NCBI GenBank assembly: GCA_020847555.1
Contig: JADLBT010000396.1
Coordinates: 1 to 23,316 of the forward strand
DNA from: Gemmataceae bacterium
GTDB lineage: Bacteria > Planctomycetota > Planctomycetia > Gemmatales > Gemmataceae
Reading direction: 5' to 3'
Length of the DNA: 23,316 nt
In this document: piece by piece, positions 6,971 to 15,111 of the stretch
Layout: every line of letters starts with the position of its first letter
Position numbering within the stretch: position 1 is the first letter of the stretch
Program-made: the position numbers and the translations under genes
Notes under the pieces: model-generated
What the model was told of the DNA's origin: nothing
Databases searched by the model: none
The model's input: only the letters and a program-made list of their open reading frames with translations

Positions 6971-8224
6971 ATGCGACTTTGCTTGAAACTGCTATGCTGT
7001 GGCTTGCTGGCGGTCCTCGCCGGCATGGCCGCCCGCCCGGAGCAAACCGCCGCGCCGGCCGGCTTCCCGCGCTTCCGCATGCAGGAGATCGAGACCGGCC
7101 TGAAGGTCGGCTACGCTGTGCTGCCGGCCGACATCAACGGCGACGGCAAGCCCGATATCGTCGTTGTCGATACCACCCGCATCCTCTGGTACGAGAACCC
7201 GACCTGGAAACGGCGGACGATTATCGAAGGCCAGACCCGACCCGACAACGTCTGCATCGCCGCCCACGACATCGACGGCGACGGCAAGATCGATCTGGCC
7301 CTGGGCGCCGGCTGGCGCTTCCTGGATACGAAGAACGAGGGCACGCTGCAGTGGCTGCGGCGCGGCAAGACGCTCGACGAGCGGTGGACCGTCCACCCGA
7401 TCGGCACCGAGGTGAGCATCCACCGCATCCGCTTTGCCGACCTCGATCAGGACGGTACACCGGAGTTGCTCGTTGCTCCGACGCTCGGGCGCGGCAGCAG
7501 CAAGGGCAAGAACTGGATGGACGGCGACCCGGTCCGGCTCCTGGCCTACCGCATCCCCAAAGACCCGGTGCGCGGACCCTGGGTGCCGGAGGTGCTCGAC
7601 AACTCCCTGCACGTCGTGCATAACTTCTGGTCGGGGCCGGGTCCGCGCGGCAATCCCAATGAGATCCTCGTTGCCAGTTACGAGGGCGTGAGCCTGCTGC
7701 AGCGCAAGGGCGGCAAGTGGGACCGCTCGCGGATCGGGGTGGGCAACCAGGCGATGCCCGACGCCAGCCGCGGCGCCAGCGAGATCAAGTTCGGCAGCCT
7801 CGATCGTGGCAAGCACCGCTTCCTCGCCGCCGTCGAGCCGTTCCACGGTCACGAGGTAATCGTCTACACCCCGCCGGCCGACCCGGCCCAGAAGCTGTGG
7901 AACCGGCACCTCGTCGATGACCAGCTGCGCTGGGGCCACGCCGTCTCGTGCGCCGACCTGGACGGCGACGGCAGCGAGGAGTTGATCATCGGCGTGCGCG
8001 ACGATCTGAGTCTCAAGCCGGGGCAGCGTCGAGGCGTCCGCGTTTATCGGACCGTGGACGGCAAGGGTGCCCGCTGGGAGCGCTCCATCGTGGAGGAGGG
8101 CGGCATGGCGGCCGAGGATCTGGCCGCCGTGGACCTCAACGGCGACGGTCGCGTGGACCTCGTCGCCGCCGGCCGGCAGACGCACAACCTCCGCATTTAC
8201 TGGAACGAAGGGGTCAAGCGGTAG
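6971..8224 (+). CDS. Exported FG-GAP/VCBS repeat protein
   Basis: The 417-residue product starts at the ATG at 6971, seven bases after GGAGGG (6958-6963). Residues 1-28 are a signal peptide (MRLCLKLLCCGLLAVLAGMA). The rest is a beta-propeller-type repeat protein with at least five DxDGDGxxD-like calcium-binding loops: DINGDGKPDIV (about 54-64), DIDGDGKIDLA (100-110), DLDQDGTPELL (157-167), DLDGDGSEELI (329-339) and DLNGDGRVDLV (388-398). Such FG-GAP/VCBS domains occur in extracellular adhesion and carbohydrate-associated proteins and are abundant in Planctomycetota. No catalytic domain is visible. It is divergent from the glycosidase-like gene and convergent with the DUF6807 gene, so it is probably monocistronic. 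The fold and export are well supported; the ligand is unknown. Confidence 0.93.
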   Translation: MRLCLKLLCCGLLAVLAGMAARPEQTAAPAGFPRFRMQEIETGLKVGYAVLPADINGDGKPDIVVVDTTRILWYENPTWKRRTIIEGQTRPDNVCIAAHDIDGDGKIDLALGAGWRFLDTKNEGTLQWLRRGKTLDERWTVHPIGTEVSIHRIRFADLDQDGTPELLVAPTLGRGSSKGKNWMDGDPVRLLAYRIPKDPVRGPWVPEVLDNSLHVVHNFWSGPGPRGNPNEILVASYEGVSLLQRKGGKWDRSRIGVGNQAMPDASRGASEIKFGSLDRGKHRFLAAVEPFHGHEVIVYTPPADPAQKLWNRHLVDDQLRWGHAVSCADLDGDGSEELIIGVRDDLSLKPGQRRGVRVYRTVDGKGARWERSIVEEGGMAAEDLAAVDLNGDGRVDLVAAGRQTHNLRIYWNEGVKR

Positions 8225-8236
8225 GCGACGGCTCAC

Positions 8237-8271
8237 ACACCGCGCGGAAACCGACACGGTCCGCGCGGTGT
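8237..8271. terminator. Strong bidirectional hairpin between convergent genes
   Basis: A perfect 12-bp inverted repeat, 8237-8248 (ACACCGCGCGGA) with 8260-8271, surrounds an 11-base loop. It starts 12 bases after the FG-GAP stop and lies 28 bases beyond the stop of the minus-strand DUF6807 gene. It is therefore placed to end transcripts from both sides. No U-tract follows it in either direction. Confidence 0.65.
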
Positions 8272-8299
8272 CCGCGCCGCGCACGCAGCGCGGTGGGCT

Positions 8300-9241
8300 T
8301 CAACCGGACGCCCCGGTCAGAAGCGGTTTTAGCCGCTGTACGTCGGCCGGGCCGCGGTGAATCCAGAGCCGATACGTACAGGTGACGGGTCGGCCCACCG
8401 GCAGCACCCCCGCCTGCACCCCCGGCCAGCCGACGCCCAGGAAGCCGTAATGGCGCGTGATCCACGTCGGCGGAGAGTCGGGATGCTGGCGGCCGACGAG
8501 AACGGCGATGCCGCTCGGCGAGCGGGCTCCCTCGAATCGCGCCGTCAGGTCGGCCCAGGCCAGGCGCGTCCGGTTCAGGTCTTTCGGCTGCCGGCCGTCC
8601 GCGGTCGTGATGACCGTCTCTCGCCGCGGGGCGAAGCGCAGACTCAGCCCGCCGTAGCCCTTGCCGGCCGCGCCCCGCAGGGTCACTGGATCTTTCAGGG
8701 CGGTCCAGCGCAGCTCGACGTCGATGACTCGCCCGGTAGCGTCCGCGGGCGCGACGCGGAAGCGGACCTCCTCGCGAACGACCCGCCGCGGCCCCACATA
8801 CCAGCCGTTCTCGACGGCGAGTACCGCGGCGTCCGCCCCGGCCTGGCGCTCGACGAAGCGCTCGAACTGGTGCCGGACGCCGCGGAGCATCCACAGGTCG
8901 TGCTCGGTGTCGCCGACACGGACGTGCGGCCAGGCCCAGTACAGCCCGCGGTGGTGGTAGTGGTCTTTGGGGAAGTCGTCGGTGAGCACCTCGCCGTCGA
9001 GGCCGTACAGCGGGTGGACGTAGCTGCTGCGCCGGCGGTCCGCGGGGACGCCCGCCTTCGTCCGCACGCCGTGGTTGTAGACCAGCACCGGCCGGTCGCC
9101 CTCCCACAGGCCCAGCGCTCCGTCATCGACCGCGGCGAAGCGAAAGCGGGCCTGCGACGGGTCGCCTCCGGAAACCGCGGGCGCGACCAGCGCGACCGCC
9201 AGAGCGCCGGCGGCAAGGGCGAGTTGTCGGACGTTCCTCAT
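8300..9241 (-). CDS. Exported DUF6807 (PmoA-like) protein
   Basis: The 313-residue product starts at the ATG at 9241 with GGAGGG upstream. Residues 1-25 are a signal peptide (MRNVRQLALAAGALAVALVA). The body matches the family named DUF6807 or 'methane oxygenase PmoA' in databases. Its conserved features are VLVYNHGVR (about 52-60), SSYVHPLYGLDGEVLTDDFP (72-91) and the HYHHRGLYWAW motif (94-104). The database label is historical and does not indicate particulate methane monooxygenase; the family is soluble and usually found with sugar-processing genes in Planctomycetota. The His cluster may bind metal or a sugar (inference). It is the last gene of the minus-strand operon, 41 bases after the enolase-superfamily gene. 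Confidence 0.88.
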   Translation of the reverse strand: MRNVRQLALAAGALAVALVAPAVSGGDPSQARFRFAAVDDGALGLWEGDRPVLVYNHGVRTKAGVPADRRRSSYVHPLYGLDGEVLTDDFPKDHYHHRGLYWAWPHVRVGDTEHDLWMLRGVRHQFERFVERQAGADAAVLAVENGWYVGPRRVVREEVRFRVAPADATGRVIDVELRWTALKDPVTLRGAAGKGYGGLSLRFAPRRETVITTADGRQPKDLNRTRLAWADLTARFEGARSPSGIAVLVGRQHPDSPPTWITRHYGFLGVGWPGVQAGVLPVGRPVTCTYRLWIHRGPADVQRLKPLLTGASG

Positions 9242-9282
9242 GGCATCCCTCCGCGGGATCGTCGGTCCGTTCCGCGAGCACC

Positions 9283-10533
9283 TCAGCCCGCGTCTTTCAG
9301 CAGGAGCTTGCGCAGCCGCTCCTCGTCCACCTCGACGCCCAGGCCCGTCCCGGTCGGCACGGCCAGCTGGCCGGCGGCGACCTCCAGCGGTCGGGCGAGG
9401 ATGCTCCCGGAGAGGAACTGCGGGCCGTTGAGCGCCGCCGGATATTGCAGGTCGTAGGCACCGTACAGAGCCAGGGTGGCCGCCAGCGCGACGTCCGGGT
9501 CGGTCAGTCCGCTGCCCAAAAACATCAGCCCGGCGCTGCGGAGCAACTCGAGTTGCCGGCGTGCCTCGGTCAGGCCGCCGCAGCGGGCGGGCTTCATCGC
9601 CACGCCGTCCAGCAGCTCCAGCCGGATGAACTCCTCCAGATCCACCGCGGACACCACCCCCTCGTCCATGATGATGGGCAGGGCGCCCTGGCGCTTCAGC
9701 CGGCGATAGCCGCTCAGCCGGTTGGCCGGAATCGGCTGCTCGAAGACGGCGACGCCGGCGTCGGCAAACCGCGGCGTCACCGCCAGGGCGGTCGCCAGGT
9801 CGTAGCCGCCGTTGGCGTCCGCCCAGAGGAAGCCGTCCGGAACGAGCCGCTTGACCAGGCGGCACATTTCCAGGTCGAACTTCGGGTCCGGCGCCACCTT
9901 GACGTTGAAGTGCCGGTAGCCGCGCTTGCGGCCCTGTTCCACCAGCCCCTCGACCTCCTTGAGGCTCTGCGGGTTGAGCGTCCAGCTCAGCTCGATCCGG
10001 TCGCGGCCGCGCCGGCCCCAGCGCTGGGCGAGCGTGCAGCGCAGGAGCTTGCCGGTCAGGTCGTGCAGCGCCAGGTCGATCCCCGCCTTGCAGATCGGCT
10101 GGCCCGTCGAGAACGATGGCGCGATGGCGCGACCCATCGCGGCGTGCAGACCTTCGAGGTCAAAGGCATCGCGACCGACCAGCTCGGGGGCCAGGTAGTT
10201 GCGGATCGTCGTGGTGACCGACTCGACCGTTTCGTAACTCCACCGCGGCGTCGGCACGCTCTGGCCCCAGCCGACGGTCCCGTCCTCGGTGGTCAGCTTG
10301 ACGACGACCGCCGGCCGGCCGGCCGGGCGCCCGGGCGGACCCTCAAAGAATCGGAAGCGGCCGACGACCGGGTAGTTAATCGGGAAGGCCTCGACGCGGG
10401 TGATCTTCGCGCTCATGGTTGTCCTGCCGTTGGCCGCGGCCCCGCCGACGGCGAGGCCGGCCGTGTGGGAGAGGAAGTCGCGCCGCGTCCAGTCGCCCAG
10501 CGCAGCGGCAGCGGTTGAGGTCGGCGTGGTCAT
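9283..10533 (-). CDS. Tat-exported enolase-superfamily enzyme (MLE/MR-like)
   Basis: The 416-residue product starts at the ATG at 10533, whose ATGA overlaps the stop of the upstream oxidoreductase gene; GGGAGG lies upstream. Residues 16-35 form a twin-arginine signal (TRRDFL, then a hydrophobic stretch). Residues about 42-155 are the enolase N-terminal capping domain and about 175-410 the barrel. The metal ligands of the mandelate racemase/muconate lactonizing group are visible: D239 (WADANGG), E265 (FEQP) and D290 (MDEG). K212 and K314 (AMKPARCGG) are the expected opposing base lysines. The first Lys of the usual KxK motif is Asn here (FNVKV, 209-213). Members abstract an alpha-proton from a carboxylate, as in sugar-acid dehydratases, racemases or cycloisomerases. 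The exact substrate cannot be assigned. Confidence 0.9.
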   Translation of the reverse strand: MTTPTSTAAAALGDWTRRDFLSHTAGLAVGGAAANGRTTMSAKITRVEAFPINYPVVGRFRFFEGPPGRPAGRPAVVVKLTTEDGTVGWGQSVPTPRWSYETVESVTTTIRNYLAPELVGRDAFDLEGLHAAMGRAIAPSFSTGQPICKAGIDLALHDLTGKLLRCTLAQRWGRRGRDRIELSWTLNPQSLKEVEGLVEQGRKRGYRHFNVKVAPDPKFDLEMCRLVKRLVPDGFLWADANGGYDLATALAVTPRFADAGVAVFEQPIPANRLSGYRRLKRQGALPIIMDEGVVSAVDLEEFIRLELLDGVAMKPARCGGLTEARRQLELLRSAGLMFLGSGLTDPDVALAATLALYGAYDLQYPAALNGPQFLSGSILARPLEVAAGQLAVPTGTGLGVEVDEERLRKLLLKDAG

Positions 10534-11753
10534 CCGGGGCACACCTCCCGTTTGCGGCTGTCGTAGCGCTGCCGCCGCCCCGTCTCCAGGGCGGCCGCGG
10601 TCATGATCGTGGCGACGGCATGCTGGTGGCCGAACTGAATGTCGGCGGCGGGGCGGCGCCGCGTTCGCAGGCACTCCAGCCAGTTGGCCATGTGATCCTG
10701 GCTCGGGCCGATCGGGAGCCGGCGGGCCGGAGACTCCTTGCCGCGCGGACCGCCGGCGCCGGAGATGGTCATCTCCGTCGGCGTGCAGTAGTTCTTGCCG
10801 ATGTCCAGCGTCCCGCGGGTGCCGAAGACCTGGAACTGCGTGCCGGCCGAGTTCCCCAGCCCCATGCCCCAGTCGAACAAAAAGCCCTCGGGATACTCCA
10901 GGATGGTATGGAAGGTGTCGGTGTGCTGCCGGCCGTCGCGCCAGACGTAAACGCCGCCGAGGGCCACGGCGGCCGCCGGGTAGCGGGCGCCGGTGAGCAG
11001 GTGGACGGCATCGACGTAGTGGCTCATCCACAGCCCCGGCAGGCCGTTGGTGAAGTCCTTGTAGAGGTGCCAGCGGCGCAGCAGACGCGGGTCGAAGGGG
11101 CGGCGCGGGCGGTTGAAGAGATAAGCGTCCCAGTCCACATCGGCCTGGCGGCAATCGGCAAAGGAGCGTGCCCAGCGGGCGCCGTTGAAATTGGCCTGAG
11201 CGTGGATCCGGTTGACCTGACCGAGGGCGCCGGCGGCCAGCTCGCGGGCCGCCGCGGCGTAGCCGGCGTGGCTGCGGTACTGCGTGCCGGCCTGCACGAT
11301 GCGATTGCCGGTGCGGGCCATGTCCAGCGCCTGGTTCGCCTCGGCGACCTCCAGGGCCATCGGCTTTTCGACGTAGGCGTCCTTGCCGGCCTTCAGCGCC
11401 TCGATCAGGATCGGGGCATGACCGAAGTCCGGGGTGGCGATCACCACCGCGTCCACGTTCCGGAGGCCGAGCAGCTCGCGAAAACGGGTGAAGCGGCGCG
11501 GCTCCCGGCCGCAGGCCTTGCTGACGCGGGCCGCGGCTCGGGTGAGGTTGACCTGCCAGACGTCGCAGACCGCTGTGACCTCCACGTTGTGGGCCTTGGC
11601 CAGGCCCAGGATCTGGTTCAGCAGTGCCGAGCCCCGGTCGCCGGTGCCGATGATACCAATAGCCAGGCGTTCGTTGGCGCCGCGTGCCGCCGGGGCCAGG
11701 AGCGCGCCTGCGCCCAGGGCGGAGGCGCCCCGCAAGAAGCCCCGCCGATTCAT
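10530..11753 (-). CDS. Tat-exported Gfo/Idh/MocA-family oxidoreductase
   Basis: The 407-residue product starts at the ATG at 11753, which opens directly with a twin-arginine signal (MNRRGFLRGASALGAGALLA). A GTG at 11792 overlaps the DUF1501 stop as GTGA and would add 13 residues. Its GGAGG lies only two bases away, so I prefer the ATG, but coupling makes the GTG possible. Residues about 30-155 are a Rossmann NAD(P) domain with GIIGTGDRGS (33-42), an ATPDFGH segment (106-112) and the family EKP motif (129-131). The C-terminal half is the alpha/beta substrate domain, with a DxxH pair in SHYVDAVHLLTG. Such enzymes oxidise or reduce sugars, inositols or related alcohols. Exported versions are common in Planctomycetota. 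Its stop overlaps the next gene by four bases. Confidence 0.9.
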   Translation of the reverse strand: MNRRGFLRGASALGAGALLAPAARGANERLAIGIIGTGDRGSALLNQILGLAKAHNVEVTAVCDVWQVNLTRAAARVSKACGREPRRFTRFRELLGLRNVDAVVIATPDFGHAPILIEALKAGKDAYVEKPMALEVAEANQALDMARTGNRIVQAGTQYRSHAGYAAAARELAAGALGQVNRIHAQANFNGARWARSFADCRQADVDWDAYLFNRPRRPFDPRLLRRWHLYKDFTNGLPGLWMSHYVDAVHLLTGARYPAAAVALGGVYVWRDGRQHTDTFHTILEYPEGFLFDWGMGLGNSAGTQFQVFGTRGTLDIGKNYCTPTEMTISGAGGPRGKESPARRLPIGPSQDHMANWLECLRTRRRPAADIQFGHQHAVATIMTAAALETGRRQRYDSRKREVCPG

Positions 11754-11788
11754 GGATTCCGCTGTCGTGGTGCTGCTCCCTTCAAGGC

Positions 11789-13045
11789 TCACTGCCTCCG
11801 GGTAACGCCCCGGTACGCCGGGCGGTGCCCGGGGAAAATATCTGCGACGCGCGGGTTGCCCAGGCGGTGGTGAATGACCTCGGCCAGGACGTCGCGGTAG
11901 TCGATCGTCACGGGCAGATCTCCCGGCGGCTCCAGCCGGTCCGTCTCCAGCCCCCGCCAGTCGGCAAACACGCGCCCGCCGGCGATACCGCCGCCGAGCA
12001 ACAGCCAGCAGGCGCCGCGGCCGTGGTCGGTGCCGAAGCTGCTGTTCTCGTAGGCCCGCCGGCCGAACTCGGTCAGTACCAGGACCGTGACGCGCTCCAG
12101 CCGCGGACCCAGGTCGCGGGCCAGCGCCGCCAGGGCGCCGCCGAGGTCGCGCAGCAGGCCGGGTTGCAGTTGCCCCTGCACGAAATGCGTGTCCCAGCCG
12201 CCGCTGTCCAGGCAGGCTACCTCCAGGCCCACGCCGCCCTTGATCAGACAGGCGACCTGCCGCAGCCCGCGCCCGAGGTCGGAGTCCGGGTAGGCGGCGC
12301 CGTTGGCCGGACGGTAGCTGCCCGGAGCGAGCCGGTTCAGGCGGTCCAGGACGGCGAGCGTTTCTTGCCCGGCACCACCGATCGGGTCATCGGTATTTCG
12401 GTAAAGGTCGCTCAGGGCGGCGGCCAGGCGCGAACTCGGCGCAGCGCCGGCGGTGCGCAGCCGGAAGTCATCCAGGCGGTTCAGGGCCACGGCACCAGCG
12501 CTGCCGCGCAGCGCATCGGGCAGGCCGGTGCCCAGGGCGAGCGCACGCAGAGGCGTGACCTGCGCGCGCGGCGCGGTAACCAGGTGCCGGCCCAGCCAGC
12601 CGCTGGCCGGCCCGGCCCCCTGAGTGCTGCCGCGCTCGACGGTGGCCATCGCCTCGAAGTGGGAGCGCGTCTGGTCGCCCGAGCCGCAACCGTGGATGCA
12701 GGCCAGCTGCCCCGCCGCGAACAGCGGGTGCAGCGGTCTTAGCTCGGGGTTCAGGCCGACGAAGCCATCCAGATCCACGGCCCGCGTCGCGGCGGCGGCC
12801 TGGCCGTCACGCGGCCTTGGGATCGCCAGCGTTGGCCGTAGCCGGTAATAGGCGTCGTCGCCGTAGGGCACGACGACGTTCAGGCCGTCCGCGCCGCCCC
12901 GCTGGAAGATCGTGATGAGCACATCGCCCGGCGGCTCGCGGCGCTCGGGCTCGACCGCCAGCGCCTGGACGGCGCGGCTGGCGCCCCACGACACCGCCCC
13001 GAGGGCCGTGCTGCACAGAAATTGACGCCGGGACGGGGAGAACAT
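11789..13045 (-). CDS. Tat-exported DUF1501 protein (first copy)
   Basis: The 418-residue product starts at the ATG at 13045; the upstream Shine-Dalgarno is weak (a G-rich GGGGGTG). Residues 5-25 hold a twin-arginine signal (SRRQFLCSTALGAV). Characteristic DUF1501 motifs are FQRGGADGLNVVVPYGD (47-63), RSHFEAM (127-133), GGWDTH (282-287) and LTEFGRR (324-330) followed by GTDHGRG (338-344). DUF1501 belongs to the alkaline phosphatase/sulfatase-like fold group; the D, H and E residues in these motifs look like metal ligands, but no activity is established. It follows the DUF1800 gene by 36 bases in the usual pairing. It shares motif order with the copy at 21942-23243, but its central region is clearly divergent. 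Confidence 0.92.
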   Translation of the reverse strand: MFSPSRRQFLCSTALGAVSWGASRAVQALAVEPERREPPGDVLITIFQRGGADGLNVVVPYGDDAYYRLRPTLAIPRPRDGQAAAATRAVDLDGFVGLNPELRPLHPLFAAGQLACIHGCGSGDQTRSHFEAMATVERGSTQGAGPASGWLGRHLVTAPRAQVTPLRALALGTGLPDALRGSAGAVALNRLDDFRLRTAGAAPSSRLAAALSDLYRNTDDPIGGAGQETLAVLDRLNRLAPGSYRPANGAAYPDSDLGRGLRQVACLIKGGVGLEVACLDSGGWDTHFVQGQLQPGLLRDLGGALAALARDLGPRLERVTVLVLTEFGRRAYENSSFGTDHGRGACWLLLGGGIAGGRVFADWRGLETDRLEPPGDLPVTIDYRDVLAEVIHHRLGNPRVADIFPGHRPAYRGVTRRQ

Positions 13046-13081
13046 GGCAACACCCCCGAACTACGGATCGCCTGGCACAGA

Positions 13082-14548
13082 TCACATCCACTGAAACGGC
13101 GGCGCGGCCAGCGCCAGCGCCGCCACCTCGGCCTCGGACCCGGTCTCGTTCAGGTGGGCATCGAGCCGTGCCCGCAGGCGCTGCAGGGACGCATCGTCGG
13201 CCGGACGATGGTAGAGTAACTTCAGGCACAACTCCACCGGCCGGCCGGGACGCAGCTGCCTCAGGCCGGGCCAATCGATCTGCGTCCCCGAGATCTGCCC
13301 GGCGGTCAGGGCCAGGACAAAGTTCCACCGCGCCAGCAGCGTACCCGTCCAGGCAGCGGTGTGGTGCGGGTAGCCGTCGGGCAGCGGCCACTGAAAGAGC
13401 GGCTGTCCCATCGCGGCCAGGTGTCCCTGCAGGGCCGCCCCGCCGTCGGTGTCGGCGGCCAGCGCTCGCAGCGTCGCCGCGACGAAGTCCAGCGGGCGGC
13501 GCAGCAGCGGCGCGTGGCCGGGCAGCTCGTTGTCCGCCAGTCGCAGCAGCAGCGGGCGGAGCGTCGCGCCAATGTCGCCGTCGGAGCGTATGTACGCCTC
13601 GGCCAGCTGACTGACCATCGCCGCGGGCGCACTGCCCAGGAACCGCAGACAGAGTTTGCGGGCGAGGAAGCAGGCGGTGGCGGGGTGCCGGGCCAGGATC
13701 GCCAACACGCGCTCGCCGTCCTCCTGCCCCAGCCCGCCAGCGAGGGAAACGCCCAGCACGGTCTTCGGCCCGTCGTCGTGCTGGCCGGCGCGGAAGACGA
13801 ACTGCCCGCGCCGCCACGTCTCCTGCACGCCCCAGCCGGTGAAGCAGCGGGCCACCTCCTGCACGTCGCGCTGGCTGTAGCCGCCGTCCACGCCCAGGGT
13901 GTGCAGCTCCATCAGCTCGCGGGCGTAGTTCTCGTTGGCCGTGCCGCTGCGGTTCGCCTGGTTGTCCAGGTAGGTCAGCATGGCCGGGCTGTGGGCCGAC
14001 GCGCCGAGCAGGTCGTGGAACTTGCCCAGCGCGTGCCTGCGGATCACGTCGCGATCGTCGCCGACCTTCAAATAGGCGCAGGGATACTTGCGGGCGTAGA
14101 CGTTGAAGTGGTTACTCCAGAAATCGACCAGCACCTCGCGCAGCTGCCAGCGGCTGTAGACGGCCCGCAGCAGGGTCGCCTGCTGCAGCTGGCGGAGTAC
14201 CTCGCTTTCACGGAAGTTGAAGAGGTCGCCGACGTCCAGGTGCAGCAACTCGGCGCCACGCACGCGCCAGACTGCGGCGGGCTCGTCGTCGCCGCTGGGG
14301 TGGAGTTGCTCCTCGACGTATTCGCGCCAGCCCAGCCGGCCGACACGCTCGACCTCGTCGGCGCGGGGGCCGAACGTCATACGGTTGAGGGCGCGGACGA
14401 GTGCCGGGGCCGGCTGGTACTCCACGGCCGCGGCGCTGGGAAGGTCCGGAGCAGTGAGCTGGCGGACGACCTGCGAGCAACCCGTCAGCGCTGCGCCGGC
14501 ACCCGCCGCCAGTCCGAGGCGAGAGCAGGTTCGAGGGTTGGCGTTCAC
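13082..14548 (-). CDS. DUF1800 lipoprotein
   Basis: The 488-residue product uses a GTG start at 14548 that overlaps the upstream stop as GTGA. Residues 1-24 form a lipoprotein signal with lipobox LTGC (C24), so the protein should be membrane-anchored, unlike the other three DUF1800 proteins in this window. The DUF1800 domain spans about 45-485. It shows LNRMTFGPR (54-62), DFWSNHFNVY (142-151), NENYARELMELHTLG (205-219), GGYSQRDV (222-229), CFTGWG (235-240) and a C-terminal LARWNF segment. The domain's function is unknown; it is usually encoded next to DUF1501, as here. It is the second gene of the operon, after a small membrane protein. Confidence 0.92.
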   Translation of the reverse strand: MNANPRTCSRLGLAAGAGAALTGCSQVVRQLTAPDLPSAAAVEYQPAPALVRALNRMTFGPRADEVERVGRLGWREYVEEQLHPSGDDEPAAVWRVRGAELLHLDVGDLFNFRESEVLRQLQQATLLRAVYSRWQLREVLVDFWSNHFNVYARKYPCAYLKVGDDRDVIRRHALGKFHDLLGASAHSPAMLTYLDNQANRSGTANENYARELMELHTLGVDGGYSQRDVQEVARCFTGWGVQETWRRGQFVFRAGQHDDGPKTVLGVSLAGGLGQEDGERVLAILARHPATACFLARKLCLRFLGSAPAAMVSQLAEAYIRSDGDIGATLRPLLLRLADNELPGHAPLLRRPLDFVAATLRALAADTDGGAALQGHLAAMGQPLFQWPLPDGYPHHTAAWTGTLLARWNFVLALTAGQISGTQIDWPGLRQLRPGRPVELCLKLLYHRPADDASLQRLRARLDAHLNETGSEAEVAALALAAPPFQWM

Positions 14549-15111
14549 GGCACCACCCCCGGCTCACGGGCACTCGTCTGGGAGACCGCCTGGACGACGG
14601 GGAGGTCCGACTCCAGCATGGGGCGGCGGGGCTCCGGCCCCCAGCGCAGAGCGGTGACACCGGCCCCGAGTGACCACAATACCGCGATCGGCAGCAGGAA
14701 GAGCCAGCCAAAGCAGGGGAAGAGGAAGGCCACGACGAAGAGACCGCCGCTGTAACTGAGGGCGGCGAAGGGGCTAACGGAGGGCGAGCGGTCGCGGATG
14801 TGATCCGCCATCACCTGCACCACGCCGGCCGCTCCCACGACTACCCGGGTGCCGAGCAGACTGAGCAGGAACCCGCCGCACAACTTCGCTCCCGGATGAG
14901 GGAGGGCCAGCAGAACCAGGGCGGGGAACCCGCCGACCAGGCCGACGATGACACCGACCCCCAGCGAGAGCCAGGGTCGGAACTGCAGCTGCCGCTGCGC
15001 TCGCCCGGTCGCGGCCGGGAACAGCAGCGCCGCCGCCAGGACGACGGCCATGCCCGTCACCACCAGGCTCACCACCGTTGCCAGCACCGCCAGGACGTCG
15101 CCGAGTGTCAT
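14545..15111 (-). CDS. Small multi-pass membrane protein, unknown family
   Basis: The 188-residue product starts at the ATG at 15111 with GAGGAAG upstream. Hydrophobic segments at about 5-33, 47-70, 76-104 and 116-155 suggest four or five membrane helices. A short polar loop (ADHIRDRSPSVSP, 102-114) and a hydrophilic C-terminal tail from about 158 are visible. I do not recognise the family and see no catalytic motif. It is the first gene of the six-gene minus-strand operon and overlaps the DUF1800 lipoprotein start by four bases, implying coupled synthesis. A role in anchoring or secreting the DUF1800/DUF1501 products is possible but only inferred from position. Confidence 0.8.
   Translation of the reverse strand: MTLGDVLAVLATVVSLVVTGMAVVLAAALLFPAATGRAQRQLQFRPWLSLGVGVIVGLVGGFPALVLLALPHPGAKLCGGFLLSLLGTRVVVGAAGVVQVMADHIRDRSPSVSPFAALSYSGGLFVVAFLFPCFGWLFLLPIAVLWSLGAGVTALRWGPEPRRPMLESDLPVVQAVSQTSAREPGVVP

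Noticed and set aside
6992..8284. 430-codon open frame antisense to the FG-GAP gene
   Set aside because: The sense strand has a clear signal peptide and calcium-binding repeats, and the antisense frame crosses the terminator hairpin.
8300..9241. Reading the 'PmoA' family label as particulate methane monooxygenase
   Set aside because: The product is a soluble exported protein without the membrane helices of true PmoA; the label is a database legacy.
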